Assembly (NCBI RefSeq): GCF_021590045.1
Contig: NZ_CP062221.1
Location: forward strand, 992,001 to 1,056,000
Reading direction: 5' to 3'
DNA: 64,000 bases
Origin: Cellulomonas palmilytica
Lineage (GTDB): Bacteria > Actinomycetota > Actinomycetes > Actinomycetales > Cellulomonadaceae
Shown: piece after piece, positions 53,477 to 62,754 of the stretch
How the letters are laid out: every line of letters starts with the position of its first letter
How positions within the stretch are numbered: the stretch's first letter is position 1
Translations under genes and position numbers: made by a program
Notes under the pieces: generated by a model
What the model was told of the DNA's origin: nothing
Database searches by the model: none
Seen by the model: the letters and a program-made list of their open reading frames with translations, nothing else

Positions 53477-55789
53477 ATGCCCCTGACCACACCCGTGGCC
53501 ACCACCGCAGTGGCCGCAGCGCCGCTCACGCGCGCCCGCCGCGTGCTGCTCGCCCTGACCGCGGCCGTCGCGCTGCTCGTCGCCGGGCTCGCCGTCCCCG
53601 CGCGCGCGGCCGACCCGCTCGACATCACCGGGCGCGTCGTGTTCCCCTCGGGGTACACGTACGACGCGTCCGCGCCCCCGCGGTTCGAGGTGCGCTACCC
53701 GACGAGCGCCACGACGACGGAGGCCGTGCGTTACCCGGTCCTGTACGTCACGGTCGCCGCGGACGGGACGTTCACCGTCCCCGGCAGCCGGCTGGAGTCG
53801 ACGCGCCAGTACTACCTGCTGCTCGCGGACGGTCAGCAGCGCCTCGTCGCCGGGTACGTGAACGCGAGCGGCGGGATCTCCCCGCAGCACCCCGCCGGCG
53901 CGCTGTTCTCCCCGGGCCGCACCGGCGTCGTCGTGAGCACGACGATCGGCCAGCAGGTCACCGGCCGCATCGTGCTGCCGAGCGGGTACACCGCGGACGC
54001 CAACCGGCCGCTCAGCCTGTGGGCGAACGTCGGCACGCCGTACGCGGGCGACGAGCGGTGGACCTACGGGAAGATCGCGTCCGACGGCTCGTTCGTCGTC
54101 GGCGGCTTCGCGTCGGGCCAGGCGGTCCGGATCTCGATCCTCGACCCGCAGGAGAAGCTGTACGACGGCGCGTGGAACCCCACCGACGGGTACTTCTCGG
54201 CGACCCGGCTGAAGGCCGGCACGGTGAACGCCGGCGCGAGCGGTCTGACGCTGCGCCCGAACCTGGCCGGCAGCATCTCCGGGCGGGTCGTGGCGGACGC
54301 CGCCTTCCTCGCCAACACCTCCGTCTCGCTGGACGCGGTCGTCGACACGTCCGGCATCAAGGAGGGCTTCTCGTACGACGCGGCCGACGACGGCACGTTC
54401 ACCATCCCCGACCTCGACACCGGCCGCTCGTACGCGATCAGCATGTTCACCTTCGGGTCGCTGCAGTCCGGGGCGCTGCGCGCCGACGGGTCGTGGTCCC
54501 CGGTCCCGCGGGACGACAAGGGCTTCGCGGCCACCTGGTCGAGCCTCAAGAAGATCCGACCGACCGCCACGGGCGTCGTCCTGCGGCCGACGGTCAGCGA
54601 GGGCGTGCACGGCTTCGTGACCGTCCCGGACGGCTTCCAGTTCGACCGCTGGGACACGAACGCCGCGAGGGTCCAGCTGTGGCGGCGCGGCACGGACGGC
54701 GTCTGGGCGACGAACGCGACCGACGTCGCGTTGGTCGAACCGAACGGCTGGTTCTCGCTGAGGGCCTTCGACGAGGCGAAGCGCACCGAGGACCACCTGC
54801 TGTACTTCGAGCCGAACGCGTCGGTGAACGCGAAGAACGCGCGGTTCACGGCCGGCTTCTGGACGGGCAGCACCACGGCGCTGACGAGCGACCCGGCGAA
54901 GGCGAAGGTCGTCAGGCACACGACCGGCGTCGACGTGCGGATCCCGTTCGCGGTGCGGAACCTGACCAAGCCGTCGGTCACCGGGACGGTCCGGGTCGGG
55001 TCTGCCGTGAAGGTCGCCGCGGGCACGTGGGACCCGTCGTCGGTCACGACGAGCGTGCAGTGGCTGCGTGACGGCACGGCGATCAGCGGCGCGACGTCGA
55101 CGACGTACACGCCGAAGGCGGCCGACGAGGGCACGAAGCTCTCGGTGCGCGTGACGGCGAACGGCGGCACGGGGTGGCTCGCGACGTCGGCCACGTCCGC
55201 GGCGGTGACGGTCGCGCCCGCGCCGATCAGCAACGTGACGCGCGTGTCGATCTCCGGCACGGTCGGCTACGGCAAGACGGTCTGGGCGAACCGCGGCACG
55301 TGGTCGCAGACGCCGACGTCCACGAGCGTGCAGTGGCTGCGTGACGGTGTCGCGATCAGCGGTGCGACCGGCTCGTCGTACAAGGTCACGAAGTCCGACG
55401 TGGGCACGCAGCTGTCGGTGCGCGTGACGGCGAAGGCCGCGGACGGGTCGACCGCGCGCTCGACGTCGGTGCAGACGAAGGTGCCGAAGGTGACGCCGAC
55501 GGTGAAGGTGTCGGTGCCGTCGGTGAAGGCCGGCACGAAGCTGAAGGCCACCGTGACAGTGGACTCCGGTGGTCTGGTGACCAAGCCGCTCGGCACGGTC
55601 GCGGTGACCATCGGCTCCAAGACGATCAAGGTCACGCTGACGGCCACTCACGCCGGGAAGGTCACCGTCACCCTGCCCGCGCAGGCCAAGGGCTCCCACA
55701 AGGTCACGGCGACGTACTCGCCGACCTCCACGTCCACGACCTACCTGACCGGCGCGACCTCGTCGGCCGTCACGGTCAAGGTCACCTGA
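53477..55789 (+). CDS. Secreted multi-domain paralog 2
   Basis: A 770-residue exported protein of the same family: signal peptide ending VPARAADP, GRVVFPSGYTYD-like domains, then C-terminal Ig-like domains ending in the common VTVKVT. It is the most divergent in the N-terminal two thirds. SD GAGAGG precedes the ATG. It follows paralog 1 after 133 bp. Confidence 0.85.
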   Translation: MPLTTPVATTAVAAAPLTRARRVLLALTAAVALLVAGLAVPARAADPLDITGRVVFPSGYTYDASAPPRFEVRYPTSATTTEAVRYPVLYVTVAADGTFTVPGSRLESTRQYYLLLADGQQRLVAGYVNASGGISPQHPAGALFSPGRTGVVVSTTIGQQVTGRIVLPSGYTADANRPLSLWANVGTPYAGDERWTYGKIASDGSFVVGGFASGQAVRISILDPQEKLYDGAWNPTDGYFSATRLKAGTVNAGASGLTLRPNLAGSISGRVVADAAFLANTSVSLDAVVDTSGIKEGFSYDAADDGTFTIPDLDTGRSYAISMFTFGSLQSGALRADGSWSPVPRDDKGFAATWSSLKKIRPTATGVVLRPTVSEGVHGFVTVPDGFQFDRWDTNAARVQLWRRGTDGVWATNATDVALVEPNGWFSLRAFDEAKRTEDHLLYFEPNASVNAKNARFTAGFWTGSTTALTSDPAKAKVVRHTTGVDVRIPFAVRNLTKPSVTGTVRVGSAVKVAAGTWDPSSVTTSVQWLRDGTAISGATSTTYTPKAADEGTKLSVRVTANGGTGWLATSATSAAVTVAPAPISNVTRVSISGTVGYGKTVWANRGTWSQTPTSTSVQWLRDGVAISGATGSSYKVTKSDVGTQLSVRVTAKAADGSTARSTSVQTKVPKVTPTVKVSVPSVKAGTKLKATVTVDSGGLVTKPLGTVAVTIGSKTIKVTLTATHAGKVTVTLPAQAKGSHKVTATYSPTSTSTTYLTGATSSAVTVKVT

Positions 55790-55872
55790 CGCCGGAGGGC
55801 CGCCGGTACCCGCCGGCGGCCCTCCGCACGCACGCCGCCCACCGAAGCGCTCGACCTCGACGAGAGGCACCC

Positions 55873-58125
55873 ATGACCACCGCCCTGACCCCGCCGCGCG
55901 CGCGGACCCCGCTCCTCGCCCTCGCGTGCGCGCTCCTGATGGTCCTCACCGCGCTCGCGGTGCCGGCCCGCGCCGCCGACCCCGCGCCCATCTCGGGACG
56001 CGTCGTGTTCCCCGCGGGGTACACGTACTCCGAGGCCACGCCGCCCCGCATCGAGCTGCGCGTGCTCACGGGCGTCGGCACCGGGACGCAGACCCCGACC
56101 CTCCCGGCCACGTTCGTGCCGGTCGCGGCGGACGGCACGTTCACGGTCGCGCGCGACCTGCGCGAGGGCCGCAGCCACCTGCTGCTCCTGCACGACGGGC
56201 AGCACCGCCTGCTCAGCGGGTACGTCACCGCAACGGGGACGACCGCGCTGTTCCACACCGACGCCGCGGTCATCGAGCCGGGCACCACCGGGCTCGTCGT
56301 CAACGCGTCCCTCGCGGCGCAGGTCAGCGGACGGCTCCAGCTCCCCGCGTCGTACACGAACCCGTCGCGGCTCACGATCGAGGGGGTCGTCGGGACCACC
56401 CCGACCCGGCGCGTGAGCGGCACGGTGCACGCCGACGGCACGTTCGTCGTGGGCGGCGTGCCCGCGGGCACGGCCGTCCACCTGACCCTCGCGGACAACA
56501 CGCGCGCGCTGCACACCGGCACGTGGAACGCCGCCGACGGGTTCTTCGTCCCCTCGCGCGCCGACGCGACGCCCGTCACCGCCCCCGCGAGCGGCCTGAC
56601 CGTGCCGGTCAACCCGAACGGCAGCATCTCCGGGCGCATCGAGGCGCCCGACTACAGCCCGTACGAGGCGCCGCTCGTCCTCATGGCGGTGACCGGCACG
56701 GCCGGCACGATCGAAGGGACCCGCCTGTGGTCCCACGACGACGGCACGTTCACGCTGGACGGCCTCGACACCGGACGGTCCTACGCGCTGGTCGTCGCGA
56801 GCGGGTTGGGGCTGGTCGACACCGGGGTGATGGCGGCCGACGGCTCGGTCCTGCCCGCGGGTGACGACCTGTCGGCCGTCTGGTCGCGGGCGCGGCTGAT
56901 GCGACCGGGCACCACGGGCGTCGTCCTGCGGCCCACGCTGCTCTCCGGGATCCGCGGGCGGGTCGTCGTGCCCGAGGGCTTCGCGATCGACCCGGACGAG
57001 AACGGCGCGCTCGTCGTGCACCTGTACCAGCGGGACGGCAGCACGGGGCAGTGGGCCAAGAAGTCCTCCGAGCCGGTGCGCGAGGACGGGACGTTCGCGT
57101 TCGCGGCGCTCTGGCTGGAGCCGAAGGCCGACCACGCGCTCTGGCTCGAGCCGAACCACGCCACGAACCCGCGCAACGCGCCGTTCGCCGCCGGGTTCTG
57201 GACGGGGAGCACGACACCGCTGTCGACGGACGTCGCGGACGCGAAGCTCGCCGCGTTCTCCACGACGCGGGACGTGCTGATCCCGCTCGCGGTGCAGAAC
57301 GTCACGCGGCCCGCGATCACGGGCACCGCGCGGACCGGTGCCACGCTGCAGGCGAGCACCGGGACGTGGAACCCGTCGTCGGCGACGACGAGCGTGCAGT
57401 GGCTGCGCGACGGCGCGGCGATCTCCGGCGCGACCTCGTCGTCGTACACCGTGACCGCGGCCGACAGCGGGAAGAAGCTGTCGGTGCGCGTGACCGCGAA
57501 GGGCGGCACGGGCTGGCTGCCGACCACCGTGACCTCGGCGCCCGTCACGGTCACCTCGCCGATCGTGAACGTCACGCGGGTGTCGATCTCCGGGACCGTC
57601 GGCTATGGGAAGACGGTATGGGTCAAGCGCGGTGAGTGGTCGCCGGACCCGGTGTCGACGAGCGTGCAGTGGCTGCGTGACGGTGTCGCGATCAGCGGGG
57701 CGACGGGCTCGTCGTACAAGGTCGGCAAGTCCGACGTGGGCACGAAGCTCTCGGTGCGGGTGACCGCGAAGGGCGCGGACGGCTCGACCGCGCGGTCCAC
57801 GTCGGTGCAGACGAAGGTGCCGAAGGTGACGCCGACCGTGAAGGTGTCGGTCCCGTCGGTGAAGGCCGGGACCGCGCTGAAGGCGACGGTGACGGTGGAC
57901 TCGGCCGGTCTGGTGACCAAGCCGCTCGGCACGGTCGCGGTGACGGTCGGGTCGAAGACCGTGAAGGTCACGTTGACCGCGTCGCACGCGGGGAAGGTGA
58001 CCGTCACGCTGCCCGCGCAGGCCAAGGGTTCCCACAAGGTCACCGCGAAGTACTCGCCCACCTCGACGTCGACGACCTACCTCAACGGCGCGACGTCGTC
58101 CGCGGTGACGGTCAAGGTCACCTGA
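55873..58125 (+). CDS. Secreted multi-domain paralog 3
   Basis: A 750-residue exported protein of the same family with signal peptide ending VPARAADP and GRVVFPAGYTYS start. Its Ig-like domain at about 57574-57737 is nearly identical at DNA level to paralog 1. ATG with CGACGAGAGG upstream. Ends VTVKVT before a strong bidirectional terminator. Confidence 0.85.
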   Translation: MTTALTPPRARTPLLALACALLMVLTALAVPARAADPAPISGRVVFPAGYTYSEATPPRIELRVLTGVGTGTQTPTLPATFVPVAADGTFTVARDLREGRSHLLLLHDGQHRLLSGYVTATGTTALFHTDAAVIEPGTTGLVVNASLAAQVSGRLQLPASYTNPSRLTIEGVVGTTPTRRVSGTVHADGTFVVGGVPAGTAVHLTLADNTRALHTGTWNAADGFFVPSRADATPVTAPASGLTVPVNPNGSISGRIEAPDYSPYEAPLVLMAVTGTAGTIEGTRLWSHDDGTFTLDGLDTGRSYALVVASGLGLVDTGVMAADGSVLPAGDDLSAVWSRARLMRPGTTGVVLRPTLLSGIRGRVVVPEGFAIDPDENGALVVHLYQRDGSTGQWAKKSSEPVREDGTFAFAALWLEPKADHALWLEPNHATNPRNAPFAAGFWTGSTTPLSTDVADAKLAAFSTTRDVLIPLAVQNVTRPAITGTARTGATLQASTGTWNPSSATTSVQWLRDGAAISGATSSSYTVTAADSGKKLSVRVTAKGGTGWLPTTVTSAPVTVTSPIVNVTRVSISGTVGYGKTVWVKRGEWSPDPVSTSVQWLRDGVAISGATGSSYKVGKSDVGTKLSVRVTAKGADGSTARSTSVQTKVPKVTPTVKVSVPSVKAGTALKATVTVDSAGLVTKPLGTVAVTVGSKTVKVTLTASHAGKVTVTLPAQAKGSHKVTAKYSPTSTSTTYLNGATSSAVTVKVT

Positions 58126-58132
58126 CGCACCC

Positions 58133-58165
58133 CACCCCGGGGCGGTGCCCACCCGCCCCGGGGTG
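58133..58165. terminator. Bidirectional terminator after paralog 3
   Basis: Perfect 13-bp stem CACCCCGGGGCGG / CCGCCCCGGGGTG between convergent genes. Confidence 0.8.
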
Positions 58166-58169
58166 CTCG

Positions 58170-59138
58170 TCAGGCGGGGGCGTGCGCGTCGAGGAACTCC
58201 ACGACGGTGCGCAGGTACTCCTCGCGCGCGGGCGCGGGGGACAGCGCCAGGTCGTGCGCGCCGCCCGGGACCGTGACGAGCGTGACGTCCGTGCCGAGCC
58301 GCGAGGCGCGGGCCGCGATCTGCGCCACGTCCAGCACCGAGTCCGTGGTGAGCAGGCCGTCGTGGACGCGGTCGTCGGGACCCGTCGCGTCGGACGTCAC
58401 GACGAGCACGGGCTCGCGGATGTCGAGGCCCCGGGCCACGCGCGCGTGGCCGGCGCGGATGGTGCGGATGAACGACGCGCGCACCGGGAACCCCTCGTGC
58501 GGCTTCCACGCCAGGTCGTACGTCCACTCGCCGCCCGAGCCGGAGTGCAGCGCACGCCCGTAGTGCGGCTGGATGTGGCCGACGACGAGGTCGGGCGCGA
58601 TCCGGCCGAGCACACGCAGGATGCGCGTGGTCACCACCCGGTCGAACCACGGCTTGCGCAGGTCGAGCCACGGCGAGTTGAGAACCACGGCGTCGACCCG
58701 GCCGGGCCGCGCGTGCGCCCACAGCGCCGCGACGAGCCCGCCCGTGGAGTGGCCGAGCAGCGCGACGCGGTCGTGGTCGGCGCGCAGGCGTGCGACCGCC
58801 GCGTCGATCTCGGGCGCGTAGCCCGCGAGCTCGCGGATGTGGTTGGCGTGCCGGCCCTCGCGGATCGACCGCCCGTAGTCGCGCAGGTCGAGTCCGTACA
58901 GGTCCCAGCCCGCGGCGTCGAGCGCGTCCGCGACGTGCGGGTGGAAGAAGTAGTCGACGAACCCGTGCAGGTACAGCACCGCGCGCCGGTGCCGCGGCGG
59001 CCGGTGCACGAGGGTCGCCACGGGGTCCACGCCCGCACGCCCGGACTCGGCGTCCGGCGGCAGCGTGAGCGTCCGCGCGACCCACGGCTCACCCAGCACG
59101 TCCGGCTGCTCGTCACCCCACGCGGCCCCGTCGCTCAT
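58170..59138 (-). CDS. Alpha/beta hydrolase (lysophospholipase-like)
   Basis: A 322-residue serine hydrolase with the nucleophile elbow LLGHSTGGLVAAL, oxyanion-side LYLHGFVDYFFHPHVAD, Asp in VTSDATGPDDRVHDG and catalytic His in PGGAHDLALSPA. No signal peptide. The lid region is rich in aromatic residues (KPWFDR, WTYDLAWKP), as in monoacylglycerol lipase-like proteins. Substrate unknown. Confidence 0.88.
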   Translation of the reverse strand: MSDGAAWGDEQPDVLGEPWVARTLTLPPDAESGRAGVDPVATLVHRPPRHRRAVLYLHGFVDYFFHPHVADALDAAGWDLYGLDLRDYGRSIREGRHANHIRELAGYAPEIDAAVARLRADHDRVALLGHSTGGLVAALWAHARPGRVDAVVLNSPWLDLRKPWFDRVVTTRILRVLGRIAPDLVVGHIQPHYGRALHSGSGGEWTYDLAWKPHEGFPVRASFIRTIRAGHARVARGLDIREPVLVVTSDATGPDDRVHDGLLTTDSVLDVAQIAARASRLGTDVTLVTVPGGAHDLALSPAPAREEYLRTVVEFLDAHAPA

Positions 59139-59183
59139 CTGCGCATCGTGCCCCACGCGCCGCACCCGCCGCGACGCGCTGAC

Positions 59184-59222
59184 GGGTGGACTTGCGCTCA
59201 CCAGGCGAGCGGAAGTCCACCC
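59184..59222 (-). terminator. Terminator after the histidine phosphatase gene
   Basis: GGGTGGACTT / AAGTCCACCC perfect 10-bp stem, extended by GCGCTC/GAGCG. The outer part matches the hairpin at 23411-23449. Confidence 0.75.
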
Positions 59223-59230
59223 GGTACCGG

Positions 59231-59878
59231 TCAGGCGACCGGCGCGAGGGCGGGGCGGGCGGCGAGGGTGCCCTGGGCGGCGACGTCCTCGGCCAGGCTC
59301 GCGATGCGGGGTGTGCCGGCCGCGTCGACCTCGACCGTGGTCACCGAGGCGTTCGGCAGTGCGACCAGGCCGACGGGCGCGAGCGTCGCGAGCCACGCGC
59401 CCAGCGCGAGGCCGTGCCCGACGACGAGCACGTGCGCGTCGGACCCGAGGTGCTGCTCGACGAGGTGCGCGAACACGCTCGTCGTACGCCGCATGAAGTC
59501 CGCGGCGTGCTCCCCGCCCGGCAGGCCGGGGTGGGTCCCGGCGAGCACCTGCTCGACGAGCGCGGCCCACGGGAGCACGGCGTCGAGCTCGTGCTCGGGC
59601 CGCCGCTCGTAGGCGCCGAAGTGGTACTCGCGCAGGTCCGGGTGCGTGCGCAGCCGCACGCCCTCGTGGTGCCGCAGCAGCTCGACCGCGGTCGACACCG
59701 CCCGCCCGGACGGTGAGGACCAGGCCGCGGTGAACGGGGTGCCGGCCAGGTGCCGCGCGGTCACCCGCACGCCGGCGCGTCCCTCGCGGGTGAGCGGGGA
59801 GTCGCAGCGTCCCTGCAGGACGCGGCGGGCGTTGAAGTGGGTGCGCCCGTGCCGTACGAGCGTCAGCGTGAGGGTCAT
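59231..59878 (-). CDS. Histidine phosphatase-family protein
   Basis: A 215-residue phosphatase with the phospho-acceptor motif LTLVRHGRTHFNARRVLQGRCDSPLT, and the distal VLVVGHGLALGAWLA His. It belongs to the phosphoglycerate-mutase-like superfamily, broad specificity type. Substrate unknown. ATG at 59878. Confidence 0.92.
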   Translation of the reverse strand: MTLTLTLVRHGRTHFNARRVLQGRCDSPLTREGRAGVRVTARHLAGTPFTAAWSSPSGRAVSTAVELLRHHEGVRLRTHPDLREYHFGAYERRPEHELDAVLPWAALVEQVLAGTHPGLPGGEHAADFMRRTTSVFAHLVEQHLGSDAHVLVVGHGLALGAWLATLAPVGLVALPNASVTTVEVDAAGTPRIASLAEDVAAQGTLAARPALAPVA

Positions 59879-59986
59879 CGTCGCCCTTTCGTCGTCGTCG
59901 CGACCGACGCTAGGCAGGAGCGGTGTCGCGACGACGACGCCGGGGTGTCCCAGCGGTGACGGGCGGACGGCCGGTGCGGGTCGGGG

Positions 59987-60610
59987 TCAGCGCCCGGCGC
60001 CACGCGTGCGGGCGAGGGCGGCGTCGACGAGGACCTCGGCAGCCTGGCGGGCCTGCGCGGCGGGATCCGAGGTGCCCGAGATCGCGGCGGTGGTCTGCGC
60101 GCCCTCGGCGAGCAGCGCGAGCTGCGCCCCGAGCGTCTCGTCGCCGCCCGCCTCGACCGCGAGCCGGGCGACGAAGTCCTGGAACGAGCGCTTGTGCTCG
60201 CGGACGGCCTCGGCGACCGCGGGGGAGCCGGCCCCGAGCTCGCCGAACGTGTTGATGAACCCGCACCCGCGGAACCCGTCGTCGCAGAACCACGCGCCGA
60301 GGTGGTCGAACATCGCGAGCAGCCGCTCGCGGGGCGTGCCGGCACCGGCGACCGCGCGGGTCAGGCCGTCCTCCCAGCGGTGGTGCCGGGCGTCGAGCAC
60401 CGCGAGCACGAGCTGCTCCTTGCCGGGGAACTCGGAGTAGAGGCGCTTGAGCGAGACGCCGGACGCCGTGCGGACCTCGTCCATGCCGACGGCCTGGACC
60501 CCGCTCGCGTAGAAGAGCTCGTCGGCGGCGGCGACCACGCGCGCGCGTGCCTCCTCGGGGGTCGTCCGGGGCGCCCGGGCGGGGGTCGCCCGGCTCGTCG
60601 TACCGGCCAT
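59987..60610 (-). CDS. TetR-family transcriptional regulator
   Basis: A 207-residue repressor with N-terminal HTH (VAAADELFYASGVQAVGMDEVRTASGVSLKRLYSEFPGKEQL) and a ligand-binding C-terminal domain containing Cys residues (WFCDDGFRGCGF). It probably binds the two palindromes at 60665-60716 in the divergent promoter and controls the alpha/beta hydrolase and itself. Confidence 0.92.
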   Translation of the reverse strand: MAGTTSRATPARAPRTTPEEARARVVAAADELFYASGVQAVGMDEVRTASGVSLKRLYSEFPGKEQLVLAVLDARHHRWEDGLTRAVAGAGTPRERLLAMFDHLGAWFCDDGFRGCGFINTFGELGAGSPAVAEAVREHKRSFQDFVARLAVEAGGDETLGAQLALLAEGAQTTAAISGTSDPAAQARQAAEVLVDAALARTRGAGR

Positions 60611-60664
60611 CGTCGGCCTCTCTTCCGTCCGCGTGGTGACCGGTTCGTCCGGACCACTTGCAAT

Positions 60665-61578
<914 letters not shown>

Positions 61579-61584
61579 CCCAGA

Positions 61585-61620
61585 GCGGAGCCCCTGACCC
61601 CCGCGGGCCGGGGGCTCCGC
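61585..61620 (+). terminator. Terminator after the haloperoxidase-like gene
   Basis: Stem GCGGAGCCCC / GGGGCTCCGC, 10 bp, soon after the stop. Confidence 0.75.
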
Positions 61621-61683
61621 CATGCCCGCCCCCGGTGGGCCCTCCTGCTGCACCCGGGCGCCTTCGCGCCCCGCCCGGCCCTT

Positions 61684-61761
61684 CGATGCAGGGATGAGTG
61701 CAGCACCCGCCGGGGTCGGGCCGCGAGCTCTGCAGTCATCCCTGCAGTCATCCCTGCATCG
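61684..61761. repeat. Inverted repeat before the lipoprotein gene
   Basis: CGATGCAGGGATGAGTGCAG (61684-61703) and CTGCAGTCATCCCTGCATCG (61742-61761) pair at 19 of 20 positions. A third partial arm (61730-61746) repeats CTGCAGTCATCCCTGCA. A related repeat lies after the gene. Confidence 0.8.
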
Positions 61762-61811
61762 ACGGCGTGCGCGGTGTCCGGGTCGCCACACATGCCCGGT
61801 ATCGTGCCCGG

Positions 61812-62402
61812 ATGAGTCGCGCCGCACGCCGCCAGCCGTTCCGAGCCCCGCAGCAGGGGCTCAGCCTCGACCGGGCGGGGGTGGCGGCCGGCGCCGCCGC
61901 GGTCCTCGTCGTGCTGGGGCTCGCCGCGTGCGGGAGCTCCGGGGTCGGCGCGGACACCGAGGAACGGATGGCGTACGCGGGGATCGCGCGGGACCTGGTC
62001 TACGTGACCGACGTCGACGGGTTCGACGTCGCCGTGCAGTCCGCGGGCGTCTCCGGCGACGACGGCTTCGCGGCGGCGTACGTCGGCGAGGGCGGGACCC
62101 TCTGGGTGCGGACGTCGCGCCGGCCGGCGGGCCAGGTGGAGCCGTGCGCCGACCTGGACGCCTCTGCGGACGTGACGGCGTGCGAGGTGGTGCACGACGA
62201 CGTGCACGTGCTGCTCGAGGGCGACGGCGTCGACGCCACGACGCTGCGCGAGGCCGGCGCCGCGGTCCGCCCGGCGCGCGACGGCGAGCTCGCCCAGCTC
62301 CTGGCCGAGCTCCCCGCACCGCCGGACGGCGAGCCGGTCGAGCGTGGCGACCTCCCCCCGGGCGACGGCGCCCCCGACAACTCCGGCGGCCAGGGCGGCT
62401 GA
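61812..62402 (+). CDS. Small lipoprotein of unknown function
   Basis: A 196-residue exported protein: [20 protein letters not shown] is a lipoprotein signal with lipobox LAAC. The mature part ([34 protein letters not shown]) has no known motif. The tail is Pro/Gly/Asp-rich. It sits alone between two related inverted-repeat clusters. Confidence 0.7.
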   Translation: MSRAARRQPFRAPQQGLSLDRAGVAAGAAAVLVVLGLAACGSSGVGADTEERMAYAGIARDLVYVTDVDGFDVAVQSAGVSGDDGFAAAYVGEGGTLWVRTSRRPAGQVEPCADLDASADVTACEVVHDDVHVLLEGDGVDATTLREAGAAVRPARDGELAQLLAELPAPPDGEPVERGDLPPGDGAPDNSGGQGG

Positions 62403-62502
62403 CCCCCACCCGACCCCACCCCCAGCCACCACCCTCCTCCCCGCCGCGCACGGGACGCCCGCAGCACGATGCGAGGCCGGCTGCCCCTCATATCGACCCC
62501 GT

Positions 62503-62570
62503 CGATGCAGGGCTGGATGCAGGATCCGCCGCTGCCTGGCGGCCGGGGCTGCATCGATCCCTGCATCCAG
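62503..62570. repeat. Inverted repeat after the lipoprotein gene
   Basis: CGATGCAG (62503-62510) pairs with CTGCATCG (62549-62556), and CTGGATGCAGG (62513-62523) with CCTGCATCCAG (62560-62570). The 5' arm starts with the same CGATGCAGGG as the repeat at 61684. Confidence 0.75.
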
Positions 62571-62672
62571 GGGATGGGGGGGCGCCTGGGCGCCGCGGTG
62601 GGTCGGCGGGGGCTCGCGGGGGAGGTGCGGGGGAGGCGCGGCGGGCGGGTGGACCGCGGTAGGCGGGCGGAA

Positions 62673-62693
62673 GTTGAGTGGAATAGACTCAAC
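62673..62693. promoter_or_regulatory. HAIR-like HspR operator before clpB
   Basis: GTTGAGT-N7-ACTCAAC matches the CTTGAGT-N7-ACTCAAG HAIR consensus in all but the outermost pair. In actinobacteria HspR represses clpB and dnaK through HAIR. Confidence 0.85.
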
Positions 62694-62754
62694 TTTGTCG
62701 CGTTGGGATGTGCAGACACATCGACGACGCGCGAGACTCGCGCAGGGAGGTCAC

